From CBDFKV01 sp965249035 (lineage in GTDB: Bacteria > Pseudomonadota > Gammaproteobacteria > Arenicellales > Poriferihabitantaceae): 64,000 nucleotides of DNA. Shown here piece by piece: positions 1 to 8,292 of this stretch (position 1 is its first letter; every line of letters starts with the position of its first letter). The stretch is from positions 1,054,001 to 1,118,000 of the forward strand of contig CBDFKV010000007.1 in NCBI GenBank assembly GCA_965249035.1, in the 5' to 3' direction. Under the pieces are notes generated by a model. That model was not told the origin of the DNA and made no database searches. It saw only the letters and a list, made by a program, of their open reading frames with translations. Position numbers and translations under genes: made by a program.

Positions 1-48
1 CCACAAAACATAAAATCGCATGTCGTTCCAAACACACCCTTTTTAGCA

Positions 49-80
49 AAAAAAATGGGCCCTAGGCCCATTCTTTTCGG
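49..80 (-). terminator. Intrinsic terminator of the initiator tRNA gene
   Basis: The sequence AATGGGCC-CTA-GGCCCATT is a perfect 8-bp stem with a 3-nt loop. Read on the minus strand it is followed by a run of T (the A-run at 49-55). It lies about 40 bases beyond the 3' end of the minus-strand tRNA. Confidence 0.75.
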
Positions 81-115
81 TGTCGGCCCTGCTCACTGCA
101 CAGCACCAACTAAAT

Positions 116-192
116 TGGTAGCGGGGACAGGATTTGAACCTGTGACCTTCGGGTTATGAGCCCGACGAGCTGCCAAACTGCTCCACCCCGCA
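116..192 (-). tRNA. Initiator tRNA-fMet (anticodon CAT)
   Basis: This is a 77-nt cloverleaf on the minus strand with an encoded CCA end. The anticodon loop CTCATAA sits on a stem with three consecutive G:C pairs (GGG/CCC), the hallmark of initiator tRNAs, so this is fMet rather than elongator Met. The first and 72nd bases are T and T, so the top of the acceptor stem is unpaired, as expected for an initiator; the E. coli mismatch is C1-A72. A promoter (206-234) and a terminator (49-80) flank it, so it appears to be a single-gene transcript. Confidence 0.96.
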
Positions 193-205
193 TCAAGGGG
201 TGCGT

Positions 206-234
206 ATTCTAGTAAACTCGGCCGCAACAAGCAA
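206..234 (-). promoter_or_regulatory. Promoter of tRNA-fMet
   Basis: On the minus strand a -35 box TTGCTT (234-229), a 17-bp spacer and a -10 box TAGAAT (211-206) precede the tRNA start at 192. The spacing is ideal for sigma-70. Confidence 0.6.
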
Positions 235-262
235 CGGCGATAAGACGCTATTTTCCAAGTTC

Positions 263-1264
263 ATGAACGTATCTATCCTGCTTCCGGTCAAAAACGCGGA
301 AAGCACCCTCAATGAAGCGATTGATTCATGCTTAGCGCAAACCTATACCGCTTTTGAGTTACTGATTGTTGATGACCAGTGCAGCGATGGTAGCATCCAG
401 TTAATTGAGACCATCAATGACCCTCGAATCAAGCTAGTAAAAAACCAAGGCGAGGGTTTGGTTGATGCGCTCAATACCGGGCTGAACGCCGTGCAGTCGC
501 CCTTTATCGCGCGCATGGATGCCGATGATGTCATGCACTCAGAGCGTCTCATGCAACAGCTGGCGGCGTTTCAGAACAATCCAGAACTAGCGGTAGTTGC
601 CAGCCAGGTCGACCTATTTCCTGCTGATGTGGTTCAGGGCGGCTTTCAGAACTTCATCGATTGGCAAAACCGGCAAATTTATCAACAACAGATTTATCAG
701 CAGCGCTTTGTGGAAACTCCTATTACCCACCCAAGCGTCATGTTTCGCCGCGAAGTAGTCGTTAAAGCAGGGGGTTATAGAAAAGGCGACTTCCCGGAAG
801 ATTACGAGCTGTGGCTGCGACTGCTGGCCAAAGACCATCAATTCGCCAAAGTGCCGATGTCACTATTAGCTTGGCGCGAATCGACTCAGCGCCTATCCCG
901 CACTGCGCGTAACTGCCGCAGGCAAGCATTTGATCAACTGCGGGCGTCTTATTTGGCTATAGAACTTGGGGCAATTGGTGATCGTCCAATAGTCATTTGG
1001 GGCGCTGGTCGACGTACCCGCCAGCGTGCGCAACATTTAATCGCGCTGGGCATACAACCCACTGCATGGATTGATATCGATCCAAATAAAATAGGGCAAC
1101 AGTCGTTAGCCTCTCCAGTGCATGCACCCAACTGGCTAACAGGTAGATCCCCAAAACCCTTTGTACTCAATTACGTCAGCAATCGCGGTGCACGTGAGCT
1201 GATCGAGAAAGATTTATTGAAGATCGGATATTTACCGCAGCAGGATTTCTATTCAGTTGGCTAG
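263..1264 (+). CDS. Family 2 glycosyltransferase with C-terminal Rossmann-like segment
   Basis: This 333-residue protein is probably a cytoplasmic or membrane-associated enzyme that moves a sugar from a nucleotide-sugar to a surface glycan; the acceptor is unknown. The N-terminal about 210 residues form a GT-A fold: start MNVSILLPVKN, the nucleotide-binding pair D37-D38, and the metal-binding motif D86-A-D88-D89. After residue 240 an extra about 95-residue region begins with IVIWGAGRRT (G247-A-G249), which resembles the glycine-rich turn of a nucleotide-binding fold. An in-frame GTG at 200 exists, but the ATG at 263 matches where GT2 proteins normally begin. The gene is divergent from the initiator tRNA and followed by non-coding DNA, so no glycan cluster supports a specific role. 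The family is secure and the substrate is not. Confidence 0.85.
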   Translation: MNVSILLPVKNAESTLNEAIDSCLAQTYTAFELLIVDDQCSDGSIQLIETINDPRIKLVKNQGEGLVDALNTGLNAVQSPFIARMDADDVMHSERLMQQLAAFQNNPELAVVASQVDLFPADVVQGGFQNFIDWQNRQIYQQQIYQQRFVETPITHPSVMFRREVVVKAGGYRKGDFPEDYELWLRLLAKDHQFAKVPMSLLAWRESTQRLSRTARNCRRQAFDQLRASYLAIELGAIGDRPIVIWGAGRRTRQRAQHLIALGIQPTAWIDIDPNKIGQQSLASPVHAPNWLTGRSPKPFVLNYVSNRGARELIEKDLLKIGYLPQQDFYSVG

Positions 1265-1373
1265 CCTTGAGTAGGGAACTAAAGCTCTCTAAGTGCACAA
1301 ATGGTAATCCACCCTTTACTCGAAGGGGTCGATTCAAAAAAGTAATGGTTTACAAGTGCAGCTTAAAGGCATA

Positions 1374-1433
1374 CGAGTCACCGAATAAATTTGGTATAAA
1401 TACCTCATTCACCAAAGTAGGCGTATTCTAGTA
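1374..1433 (-). pseudogene. Decayed second copy of the ubiC 3' end
   Basis: Twenty minus-strand codons read Y*NTPTLVNEVFIPNLFGDS. They align without gaps to YQDTPILVNEVFLPDLLDA, the C-terminus of the intact ubiC gene that ends at 1544. One codon is a stop (TAG where ubiC has CAA), and the frame runs past the normal end. I could not follow the similarity further upstream. The amount of divergence suggests an old duplication or a displaced homologue rather than a recent copy. The rest of 1265-1543 shows no convincing gene. Confidence 0.65.
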
Positions 1434-1543
1434 GCGTTGTTTGCTCCCTTCAAAAGATTGGATAGTTATGTAAAAGTACCGCTACTGCCCGCCAACACGA
1501 TCAATGCCAGCGCCCATTTAATGAGTTTCATAACAACTAACCG

Positions 1544-2140
1544 TTATGCATCCAACAAATCAGGTAGAAACACCTCATTCACTAAGATCGGGGTGTCTTG
1601 GTAGTAGAACAAAGTCCGTCGCGCCCACAACGCCCGGTGGCTGTGGTTGAGGGCATTGTTTGCCAATTGACACAAGCCATCCGATTGACTCAATAAGGCG
1701 AATTGAAACGCATGGCGTTCGGCGCGGCGATCATTAAATAGCAATGAACCCAAAGAGCGATTGCCTAGGTCAGCAACTGTTTCCCCTGCGGTTGAGTCAG
1801 GTTGTAAAATTAGGCTGCGCGCGACCACCCAGCTTGCATGCATACACTCCAGTGCGACTTCTCGAACCAATACCGATTGCGTTTTTGCACCGCCCAACAA
1901 AGCGGCTTCTGAGCCCCAAGGTGCTGAAATTTCGCTGCGTAACAGACGCACACCGATACCAGAACCGCAGCGTGAATTGAGTTTCTCGGTTAAGGAAGCA
2001 GGATCAGACAGCCAATCGCGCCAGACTGGTGGAATATCATGCTGTCTAGCCTTATCCACTGCCCACCAGCGCGGCTCTGTGACGATTGCTGCGCTCTGGC
2101 TTGATTCTTTAGCCTTGCTCCTTTCGCTCCCGTCGCTCAT
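1544..2140 (-). CDS. ubiC: Chorismate--pyruvate lyase UbiC
   Basis: UbiC splits chorismate into 4-hydroxybenzoate and pyruvate, the first committed step of ubiquinone synthesis in the cytoplasm. The 198-residue protein carries family features: a VLVREVALEC segment, ARSLILQP, a LGNRSLGSLLF block, and the C-terminal LVNEVFLPDLL. Length is slightly above the usual 165-190 residues because of a hydrophilic N-terminal tail of about 20 residues; a later start is possible. It is the last gene of the minus-strand series prfB-lysS-lolC-lolD-ubiC and starts 7 bases after lolD ends, so it is probably co-transcribed. A degenerate copy of its tail lies just downstream. Confidence 0.85.
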   Translation of the reverse strand: MSDGSERSKAKESSQSAAIVTEPRWWAVDKARQHDIPPVWRDWLSDPASLTEKLNSRCGSGIGVRLLRSEISAPWGSEAALLGGAKTQSVLVREVALECMHASWVVARSLILQPDSTAGETVADLGNRSLGSLLFNDRRAERHAFQFALLSQSDGLCQLANNALNHSHRALWARRTLFYYQDTPILVNEVFLPDLLDA

Positions 2141-2147
2141 TAGTCAC

Positions 2148-2837
2148 TCATTCTGCGTCACTTATTGTGCCGTCGATCAGCTGCAAACGGCGGTGCATCC
2201 GTGCTGCTAAAGCTAGGTCATGGGTGACTACCACCAAGCTGGTGCCTAGCTCTTGATTGAGCTCGACCATCAAAGCATGGATTTGATCTGCAGTTTTATG
2301 ATCGAGGTTTCCGGTCGGCTCGTCAGCCAATACACATTTAGGGTGCGTCACCAAGGCTCTGGCAACTGCCGCTCGCTGGCGTTCACCACCCGATAATTCG
2401 CCGGGCTTATGCTGTACCCGCTTGGCTAAGCCCGCTTGGCTTAATAACTCGTGCGCACGCTCCAGCGCTTCATCGGGGTCGGTGCCGCGAATCAGTAACG
2501 GCATTGCCACATTCTCAAGCGCGCTAAATTCATTCAGCAAATGATGAAACTGGTACACAAAGCCAAGCGCCCGATTGCGCAAATCACCTTGGCGTTTGGC
2601 ACCCAGCGTAGCCATATTTTGGCCATCAACCCAAACTTCACCTGTAGTGGGTTTATTGAGTCCGCCGAGTAGATGTAAGAGCGTACTTTTACCCGACCCG
2701 GATGACCCCAAAATGGCTACTTGCTCACCCGCAGCCACTTGCAGTGAAACCTCTTGCAAAACTGCCACCTTGAGGTGGCCATCATCAAACGACTTCGACA
2801 ATGATTTAGCCTCAAGAATAATAGCACTGCTATTCAT
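2148..2837 (-). CDS. lolD: Lipoprotein-releasing system ATP-binding protein LolD
   Basis: LolD is the ATPase that powers release of mature lipoproteins from the inner membrane to the carrier LolA. The 229-residue protein has the Walker A motif GSSGSGKST, the ABC signature LSGGERQR, Walker B CVLADEPT with GNLD, and a switch histidine in VVTHD. The segment VYQFHHLLNEFSALENV is characteristic of LolD and the related MacB-type ATPases. The ATG at 2837 is preferred over an upstream start at 2873 because it gives the standard LolD length and an 8-base overlap with the upstream lolC gene, typical of translational coupling. Confidence 0.93.
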   Translation of the reverse strand: MNSSAIILEAKSLSKSFDDGHLKVAVLQEVSLQVAAGEQVAILGSSGSGKSTLLHLLGGLNKPTTGEVWVDGQNMATLGAKRQGDLRNRALGFVYQFHHLLNEFSALENVAMPLLIRGTDPDEALERAHELLSQAGLAKRVQHKPGELSGGERQRAAVARALVTHPKCVLADEPTGNLDHKTADQIHALMVELNQELGTSLVVVTHDLALAARMHRRLQLIDGTISDAE

Positions 2838-4077
2838 AGCGCAGGGCCTCCGCCGGGTCGAGTTTTGACGCACGCCAAGCAGGATATAAGGTGGCTAAAA
2901 AACTCAGCACTAGCGACATCACAATAACGCTAATCACGTCAGAAACTCGCATCTCAGAAGGAAAACCACTGACAGGGTACACATCGGGAGGGAAGAACTG
3001 AAAGCCAATTATCGACTCCACCCACAGCACAATCGACGTGATATTGAGTGCCATCACCACCCCTAGGAATGCGCCCAGAAAGGTACCGATAAACCCAATA
3101 ACCGTCCCCTGCACCATAAAGACCTTCATCACTCCGGCAGGTGCTAAGCCCAGTGTACGCAAAATCGCAATATCGGCTTGTTTGTCGGTCACCAACATGA
3201 TCAGCGTAGAGACGATATTAAACGCCGCCACCATAATGATTAGCGACAAAATGATAAACATCACGCGCTTTTCGACCTTGAGTGCACCGAAAAAAGTCGA
3301 GTGTTCTTGAGTCCAATCACGGATGCGTAGATTACCGCCGGTTTGCTCGATCAGTTGCTCGCGTATTTCGGGTGCTGCGAAGGTATCATCTAGCGCCAAC
3401 CGCAGGCCAGTCACCTTACCGCTGGTTGAGAGCAAGATGGCCGCGTCATCGATGTGGATCGCCGCCAAGCCACTATCGTATTCGTACATACCTAAAGTAA
3501 AGATCGCGACCACGGTAAAACGCTTCATTCGTGGCAACATCCCCGCGGGTGTCACTCGTCCCTTTGGGGCAACCAGCGTAACCTTTTCGCCCAACTCAAC
3601 GCCCAACTGCCGCGCCAGTGAAGAGCCCAGCGCGATCCCAAATTCTCCGGCTTTTAAATTAGCCAAGTCGCCTTCGGTCATCTTCTCGGCTAATTGTGAG
3701 ACAGAGCGCTCGCGAGCGGGATCAACCCCACGGATGATCGCACCAGAAACACCGCCACCGCGCGTAATCATGCCCTGCCCCATGATATACGGCGCACTGG
3801 CGACAATATGCGAGTTACTGCTAATCGTGGTATCGACCGCTTGCCAGTCAGCCAACCAGCCATCATAACCAGAGACCGTGGCGTGTGAGGCGACCGATAA
3901 AATTCGATCACGCAAATCATTGTGAAATCCGTTCATTACCGACATCACGGTAATCAAGGCCCACACCCCCAGCGCGATGCCCAGCATCGACACCAACGAG
4001 ATGAAAGAAATAAAGTGGTTACGTCGCTTGGCGCGCGTATAGCGCAAGCCAATAAACAACTCCAAAGGCTTGATCAT
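2830..4077 (-). CDS. lolC: Lipoprotein-releasing system permease LolC/LolE family
   Basis: This is the inner-membrane partner of LolD: a 415-residue permease with one N-terminal membrane helix (about residues 20-50), a large periplasmic domain, and three C-terminal helices (about 270-400). The N-terminus ELFIGLRYTRAKRRNHFISF and the end PAWRASKLDPAEALRYE are family hallmarks. Many gammaproteobacteria encode both lolC and lolE around lolD. Here only one permease gene is present, and lysS follows directly upstream, so either a single LolF-like protein forms a homodimer or the second permease lies elsewhere. I use the symbol lolC by family and cannot separate C from E or F by eye. Confidence 0.88.
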   Translation of the reverse strand: MIKPLELFIGLRYTRAKRRNHFISFISLVSMLGIALGVWALITVMSVMNGFHNDLRDRILSVASHATVSGYDGWLADWQAVDTTISSNSHIVASAPYIMGQGMITRGGGVSGAIIRGVDPARERSVSQLAEKMTEGDLANLKAGEFGIALGSSLARQLGVELGEKVTLVAPKGRVTPAGMLPRMKRFTVVAIFTLGMYEYDSGLAAIHIDDAAILLSTSGKVTGLRLALDDTFAAPEIREQLIEQTGGNLRIRDWTQEHSTFFGALKVEKRVMFIILSLIIMVAAFNIVSTLIMLVTDKQADIAILRTLGLAPAGVMKVFMVQGTVIGFIGTFLGAFLGVVMALNITSIVLWVESIIGFQFFPPDVYPVSGFPSEMRVSDVISVIVMSLVLSFLATLYPAWRASKLDPAEALRYE

Positions 4078-4082
4078 TGCGT

Positions 4083-5576
4083 TTAGACTACTTCGGGGCG
4101 CATCAGCGGAAATAGCAAAACATCGCGGATCGATGCGCTATCAGTCAACAGCATGATCAAGCGATCGATACCAATCCCTTCCCCCGCTGTCGGTGGTAGA
4201 CCGTATTCCAAAGCACGCACATAATCAGCGTCATAATGCATCGCTTCATCATCGCCAGAATCCTTTTCCGCCACCTGTGCGCGAAAGCGTTCCGCCTGAT
4301 CATCCGCATCATTCAATTCTGAAAAGCCGTTAGCAATTTCACGCCCGGCCGCAAAGAACTCGAATCGATCGCTGATGCTCTGGTCACTATCATTTCGCCG
4401 AGATAACGGTGATACTTCAACGGGATAGGCGGTAATAAACGTGGGGTTGATTAAGCGATGCTCGACAGTTTCTTCGAAAATCTCAGTTTGAATCTTGCCC
4501 TGACCCCATGAAGGCTTTAGGTCAATACCCCGCTTTTTTGCGACCGCTTTGATGGCATTCAAGTCAGCCAAGTCCTCGGCGCTGATATCCTCGTTGAAAC
4601 GCAGAATGGCTTCCTGCATGGTCATCCGCGCAAAGGGGGCATTGAAGTCGATTGTGTCCCCTTGATAGGCAACCTCTGTCGTACCATTGATGTGCTGAAA
4701 CATGCGCCGCAGCAGGTCTTCGGTTAAATCCATCAAATCTTGGTAATCGGCATAAGCTTGATAAAATTCCAACATGGTGAATTCTGGATTATGCCGCGTA
4801 CTAACACCTTCATTACGAAAGCTGCGATTGATTTCGAATACTCGATCAAAACCACCCACGACCAAACGCTTAAGGTAAAGCTCCGGTGCGATACGCAAAA
4901 ATAGCGGGATATCCAGTGCGTTATGATGCGTTTCAAATGGCCGTGCAACGGCCCCGCCCGGGATTGCGTGCATCATCGGTGTTTCCACTTCAAGATAGCG
5001 GTGCTCAACCAGATAATTACGTATAAACTGAATGGCTTGCGCGCGCTTCTGAAATATCTCGCGCACCTCCTCATTCATGATTAAATCAACATAGCGCTGC
5101 CGATAACGGGTCTCGGCATCGGTCAAGCCATGGAATTTTTCGGGCAAAGGCCGCAATGATTTGGTCAGTAAGCGCAGGGAAGAAACCCGAACGGATAACT
5201 CATCGGTACGGGTCTTAAACAATACGCCCTCGGCACCCAGGATATCGCCGATATCAAATTTCTTGAATTGCTCGTTATAAAAGCTTTCGGGCAAGGCGTC
5301 ACGCTGAACAAACAATTGTACCCGGCCACTCACGTCCTGCAAGTGGGCGAAACTGGCTTTGCCCATTACCCGACGCGACATCAGCCGCCCCGCGACGGAT
5401 ACACTAATCGGTTTAGCTTCCAGGTCTTCGCGCGATACCTCAGCATAGCGTTCAAGCAAATCGGCCGACAAATTCTGTGGCCGAAAGTCATTGGGAAAGG
5501 CATTGCCGCCATCACGCTCAGCTTGCAATTTAGCTCGACGTTGTGCAACTTGTTCGTTGTCTTCTATAGCAGTCAT
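4083..5576 (-). CDS. lysS: Lysyl-tRNA synthetase, class II
   Basis: LysS charges tRNA-Lys with lysine. The 497-residue protein has an N-terminal OB-fold anticodon-binding domain (VSVAGRLMSRRVMGKASF, about residues 58-75), class II motif 2 (FRNEGVSTRHNPEFTMLEFY), and motif 3 near the C-terminus (GEGIGIDRLIMLLTD, then RDVLLFPLMRPE). Length matches the E. coli enzyme closely. It follows prfB with a 28-base gap, the same gene order as in E. coli, and is followed 5 bases later by lolC, suggesting one operon. Confidence 0.97.
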   Translation of the reverse strand: MTAIEDNEQVAQRRAKLQAERDGGNAFPNDFRPQNLSADLLERYAEVSREDLEAKPISVSVAGRLMSRRVMGKASFAHLQDVSGRVQLFVQRDALPESFYNEQFKKFDIGDILGAEGVLFKTRTDELSVRVSSLRLLTKSLRPLPEKFHGLTDAETRYRQRYVDLIMNEEVREIFQKRAQAIQFIRNYLVEHRYLEVETPMMHAIPGGAVARPFETHHNALDIPLFLRIAPELYLKRLVVGGFDRVFEINRSFRNEGVSTRHNPEFTMLEFYQAYADYQDLMDLTEDLLRRMFQHINGTTEVAYQGDTIDFNAPFARMTMQEAILRFNEDISAEDLADLNAIKAVAKKRGIDLKPSWGQGKIQTEIFEETVEHRLINPTFITAYPVEVSPLSRRNDSDQSISDRFEFFAAGREIANGFSELNDADDQAERFRAQVAEKDSGDDEAMHYDADYVRALEYGLPPTAGEGIGIDRLIMLLTDSASIRDVLLFPLMRPEVV

Positions 5577-5604
5577 AATGTGCTGATATTTAATAATTTG
5601 GTCT

Positions 5605-6715
5605 TTATAGGCCAGCCTTGAGACTGGCTTCGATGAATAGATTCAAACCGCCGTCCAGTACGGCCTGGGTGTTCCCGGTTTCGATATTAGTGCGAAGATC
5701 CTTAATGCGCGATTGATCCAACACATAAGATCGAATTTGACTGCCCCAGCCAATATCCGATTTCTCGTCCTCCACACTTTGGGCCGCTTCTTGGCGGCTG
5801 CGTAATTCCAACTCATACAGCCGCGCTTTTAACATGGACATGGCCTCAGCCTTGTTACGGTGTTGCGAGCGATCATTCTGACACTGCACTACAATCCCGG
5901 TAGGCTGGTGGGTAATTCGCACCGCAGAATCAGTACGGTTGACGTGCTGACCACCCGCACCACTGGCGCGATAGGTGTCGATGCGCAAATCAGCCGGATT
6001 GATCTCGACTTCAATGCTATCGTCAATTTCAGGGTACACATAAACCCCCGCAAAGGAAGTGTGGCGCCGATTACCTGAATCAAAAGGGCTTTTGCGAACC
6101 AAGCGGTGGACACCCAGCTCAGTGCGCAAATAACCATAAGCATATTCACCTACTACTTTAATCGTTGCACTTTTGATCCCGGCCACATCACCGGGTGATT
6201 TTTCAATCACATCAACTTTGAAGCCTTCTGACTCAGCCCAACGGACGTACATCCGCAGTAGCATTTCAGCCCAATCCTGGGCTTCAGTGCCGCCCGAACC
6301 TGACTGAATATCCAAAAACGCATTAGAGACGTCAGCTTCATTGGCAAACATCCGCCGAAACTCCATCTTGTCGATTTCCGCTACGCTATGTTGGGCATCG
6401 GACGCGAGCATTTGTAGTGTTTCTTCGTCCGCTTCTTCTGCGGCCATTTCTAGTAGCTCACTCGCATCTGAAATGGCTTGGTCGAGTTGATCAAAGGTGA
6501 CGACTATCTCCTCAAGCCGGGCTTTTTCGCGGCCCAACTCTTGGGCCTCTTCCGGCACATTCCAAACCGCCGCATCTTCTAAGCGCAGGTTGATTTCTTC
6601 CAATCGCTCGCGCTTACTATCGTAGTCAAAGATACCCCCTGAGCGCAATCAAACGCTCGCTGGAGGTCGCTAAAGAAGCAGCGATTTCGTTCGGTGTTTC
6701 CACAGAGGAGTACAT
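5605..6715 (-). CDS. prfB: Peptide chain release factor 2, with programmed +1 frameshift
   Basis: RF2 reads UAA and UGA stop codons on the ribosome. The zero frame starts at the ATG at 6715 and ends after 29 codons, at ...LRGYL, in a TGA at 6628-6626. Shifting +1 at CTT-TGA-C continues as DYDSKRERLEEIN to the stop at 5605, giving a 369-residue protein, close to the E. coli length of 365. The full protein has the stop-codon recognition motif SPF (about residues 209-211) and the catalytic GGQ (about 254-256). Without the frameshift the gene looks truncated at its start, but it is intact. It heads the operon prfB-lysS-lolC-lolD-ubiC. Confidence 0.97.
6625..6640 (-). promoter_or_regulatory. Programmed +1 frameshift signal in prfB
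   Basis: On the minus strand an internal Shine-Dalgarno-like AGGGGG (6640-6635) is followed by TAT CTT TGA C. This is the known RF2 autoregulation site. Slow termination at the UGA when RF2 is scarce favours slipping by one base and therefore more RF2. Confidence 0.95.
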
Positions 6716-6919
6716 TAGAAAGTCAAGCCGCGAAGGATACCGGAAAACGGGTATCGATAACATCCTTGTTCATGCCTCAGATTACGTTTAATTGATGATT
6801 CAATTAGGCCGCATCTTTTCAACAACGGGGATCAGATTACCAATGCCGCTAGTCCGCATCTCTTGTGTTTCGTAAATCTCGATGGTCTAATCAAGCAACG
6901 CTTGCAGCCAGATAAAATC

Positions 6920-7768
6920 ATGTCTCAATTTTTCAGTCGTCTCATTGCACTATCGTTCACGCTACTCCTCACCTGCCATGCGGCCGAAGCGAAGGTCGTG
7001 GTCTTGATTCATGGCTATATGGGCTCGCCCGAATCTTGGGAAGATAGTGGCATCAATACCGAATTAAGTCGAGCGGGTTGGAGCCGCGGCGGAATCGTCA
7101 TCCCCGATACCAATGAATTCTTTGGTGGCCCTGGTGCGGAGTCGAAAAATGTAGCTTATTCGGTCGACCTGCCGTGGATGCGACCGCTGGACGTGCAGGT
7201 CGCTGAGCTGGATCACGCGATCGCGATGATTAAGCGCAAACGACCCAACGAAGTGTTAACGCTGGTGGGTCATTCGGTGGGTGGTGTCGTCGCGCGCATG
7301 TGGCTCGTGATATACGGTGCAGACCAAGTGGATCGTCTGATCACCATCGCCTCTCCACATGCGGGTACCACTCGTGCCGTCGATGCCTTACGTTTGACCA
7401 ATCCTACTTTCTATCCAGTAGACCAGGTACGTAATTTCTTCGGTGGCGAGCTTTACAACACGGTGCGCCGTTCACGCGAATTAGTCAAAGACTTAACACC
7501 ACCTGATCGTGGTAATGCGCTGGGTTGGCTAAATACTCAACCACACCCCAAGATTGAATACATTTCTATCGTACGCGAAGACGCGTTTGGGCTGGATCGA
7601 GACTGGATCGTCTCGGCTAATAGCCAGGACCTCACTCGGATCCCCGAACTAAAAAACCACGCAAAAACACTGGCCGTATCAACGGGACACGTGCTGGAGC
7701 GTCGGGATGGTGTTTTATTAACCGACTTATTGGCTGAACCGGCGCGTAAAAAACCTATTCGACCATAA
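6920..7768 (+). CDS. Secreted alpha/beta hydrolase (lipase/acyltransferase-like)
   Basis: This 282-residue protein has a signal peptide (MSQFFSRLIALSFTLLLT, cleavage near AEA-K) and is probably periplasmic or exported. The mature part begins VVVLIHGYMGSPESW, an oxyanion-hole motif, and has the nucleophile elbow GHSVGG with Ser119. A candidate acid and histidine lie in the C-terminal third (the segment STGHVLERRDGV). This fits esterase/lipase enzymes of the PGAP1/LipA-like group. The ATG at 6920 is chosen because the signal peptide starts there; in-frame codons upstream to 6863 look non-coding. It stands alone, with no lipase chaperone gene nearby. The substrate is unknown. Confidence 0.75.
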   Translation: MSQFFSRLIALSFTLLLTCHAAEAKVVVLIHGYMGSPESWEDSGINTELSRAGWSRGGIVIPDTNEFFGGPGAESKNVAYSVDLPWMRPLDVQVAELDHAIAMIKRKRPNEVLTLVGHSVGGVVARMWLVIYGADQVDRLITIASPHAGTTRAVDALRLTNPTFYPVDQVRNFFGGELYNTVRRSRELVKDLTPPDRGNALGWLNTQPHPKIEYISIVREDAFGLDRDWIVSANSQDLTRIPELKNHAKTLAVSTGHVLERRDGVLLTDLLAEPARKKPIRP

Positions 7769-7775
7769 ATACAAA

Positions 7776-7814
7776 AACCAGCTTCGCTCATCCACAAAGA
7801 TGGCGAAACTGGTT
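7776..7814 (-). terminator. Terminator between the convergent hydrolase and uspA genes
   Basis: AACCAG at 7776-7781 and CTGGTT at 7809-7814 enclose further complementary segments (CTTCGC with GCGAA, CATC with GATG), forming a long, slightly interrupted stem. On the minus strand it is followed by TTTTTGTATTT, so it most likely ends the uspA/TRAP transcript. It may also act on the hydrolase transcript. Confidence 0.65.
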
Positions 7815-7839
7815 AAAGGTATGGCTTATCGAATGACTG

Positions 7840-8274
7840 CTACTTACGAATCACCATCACCGAACAATGCGCCCGACCAGTAACACTGGCAACCGACGAA
7901 CCCGACAAGCGATCACCGCCACGTGAATTTTTTCGACGACAGCCCATCACAATCAAATCCGGCTCCCAGCTCTTGGCTTCTATCAGGATTTTGTTGGCTC
8001 GTTTCCCTTGGCGCACCCGAAGTGAGGTATCCAAATCCTTGAAATATTTAGCTCTAGTTGCTTCTAGCTCGTCCTTTATTTCCTTGACAAGCTTCTCCTG
8101 CGAACCTTCCGGGAAAAAAGAAGCCACTAGAGGCGTACCATAGTCCGGCATGACCGTCATCAGGCGCAACTCCACGTCCTTCATGCAGCTACTGAGGTCA
8201 CGCACTGCACTACATAACATTTCTACGTTTTGTGGCCGACCAAGATCTAACGGCACCAGTATTTTCTTAAACAT
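7840..8274 (-). CDS. Universal stress protein, UspA family
   Basis: This 144-residue cytoplasmic protein has the UspA fold: an N-terminal MFKKILVPLDLG strand and a C-terminal nucleotide-binding motif of the type G-2x-G-9x-G-S/T, seen as GCRRKN...GGDRLSGSS VASVTGRAHCSVMVIR, so ATP binding is likely. It follows the TRAP permease gene by 18 bases on the same strand. A UspA protein (TeaD) is known to modulate the ectoine TRAP transporter TeaABC in Halomonas, so a regulatory role on the adjacent TRAP transporter is a reasonable inference. Confidence 0.88.
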   Translation of the reverse strand: MFKKILVPLDLGRPQNVEMLCSAVRDLSSCMKDVELRLMTVMPDYGTPLVASFFPEGSQEKLVKEIKDELEATRAKYFKDLDTSLRVRQGKRANKILIEAKSWEPDLIVMGCRRKNSRGGDRLSGSSVASVTGRAHCSVMVIRK

Positions 8275-8292
8275 ATTTTTCTCCTTAACAAA

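Noticed and set aside
1466..1531. A 21-codon minus-strand frame with a hydrophobic, signal-like start (MKLIKWALALIVLAG)
   Set aside because: Too short, no clear ribosome site and next to a pseudogene relic; it could be a fragment or chance.
1744..2210. Plus-strand reading frames antisense to ubiC and lolD
   Set aside because: They are shadows of well-supported genes on the other strand.
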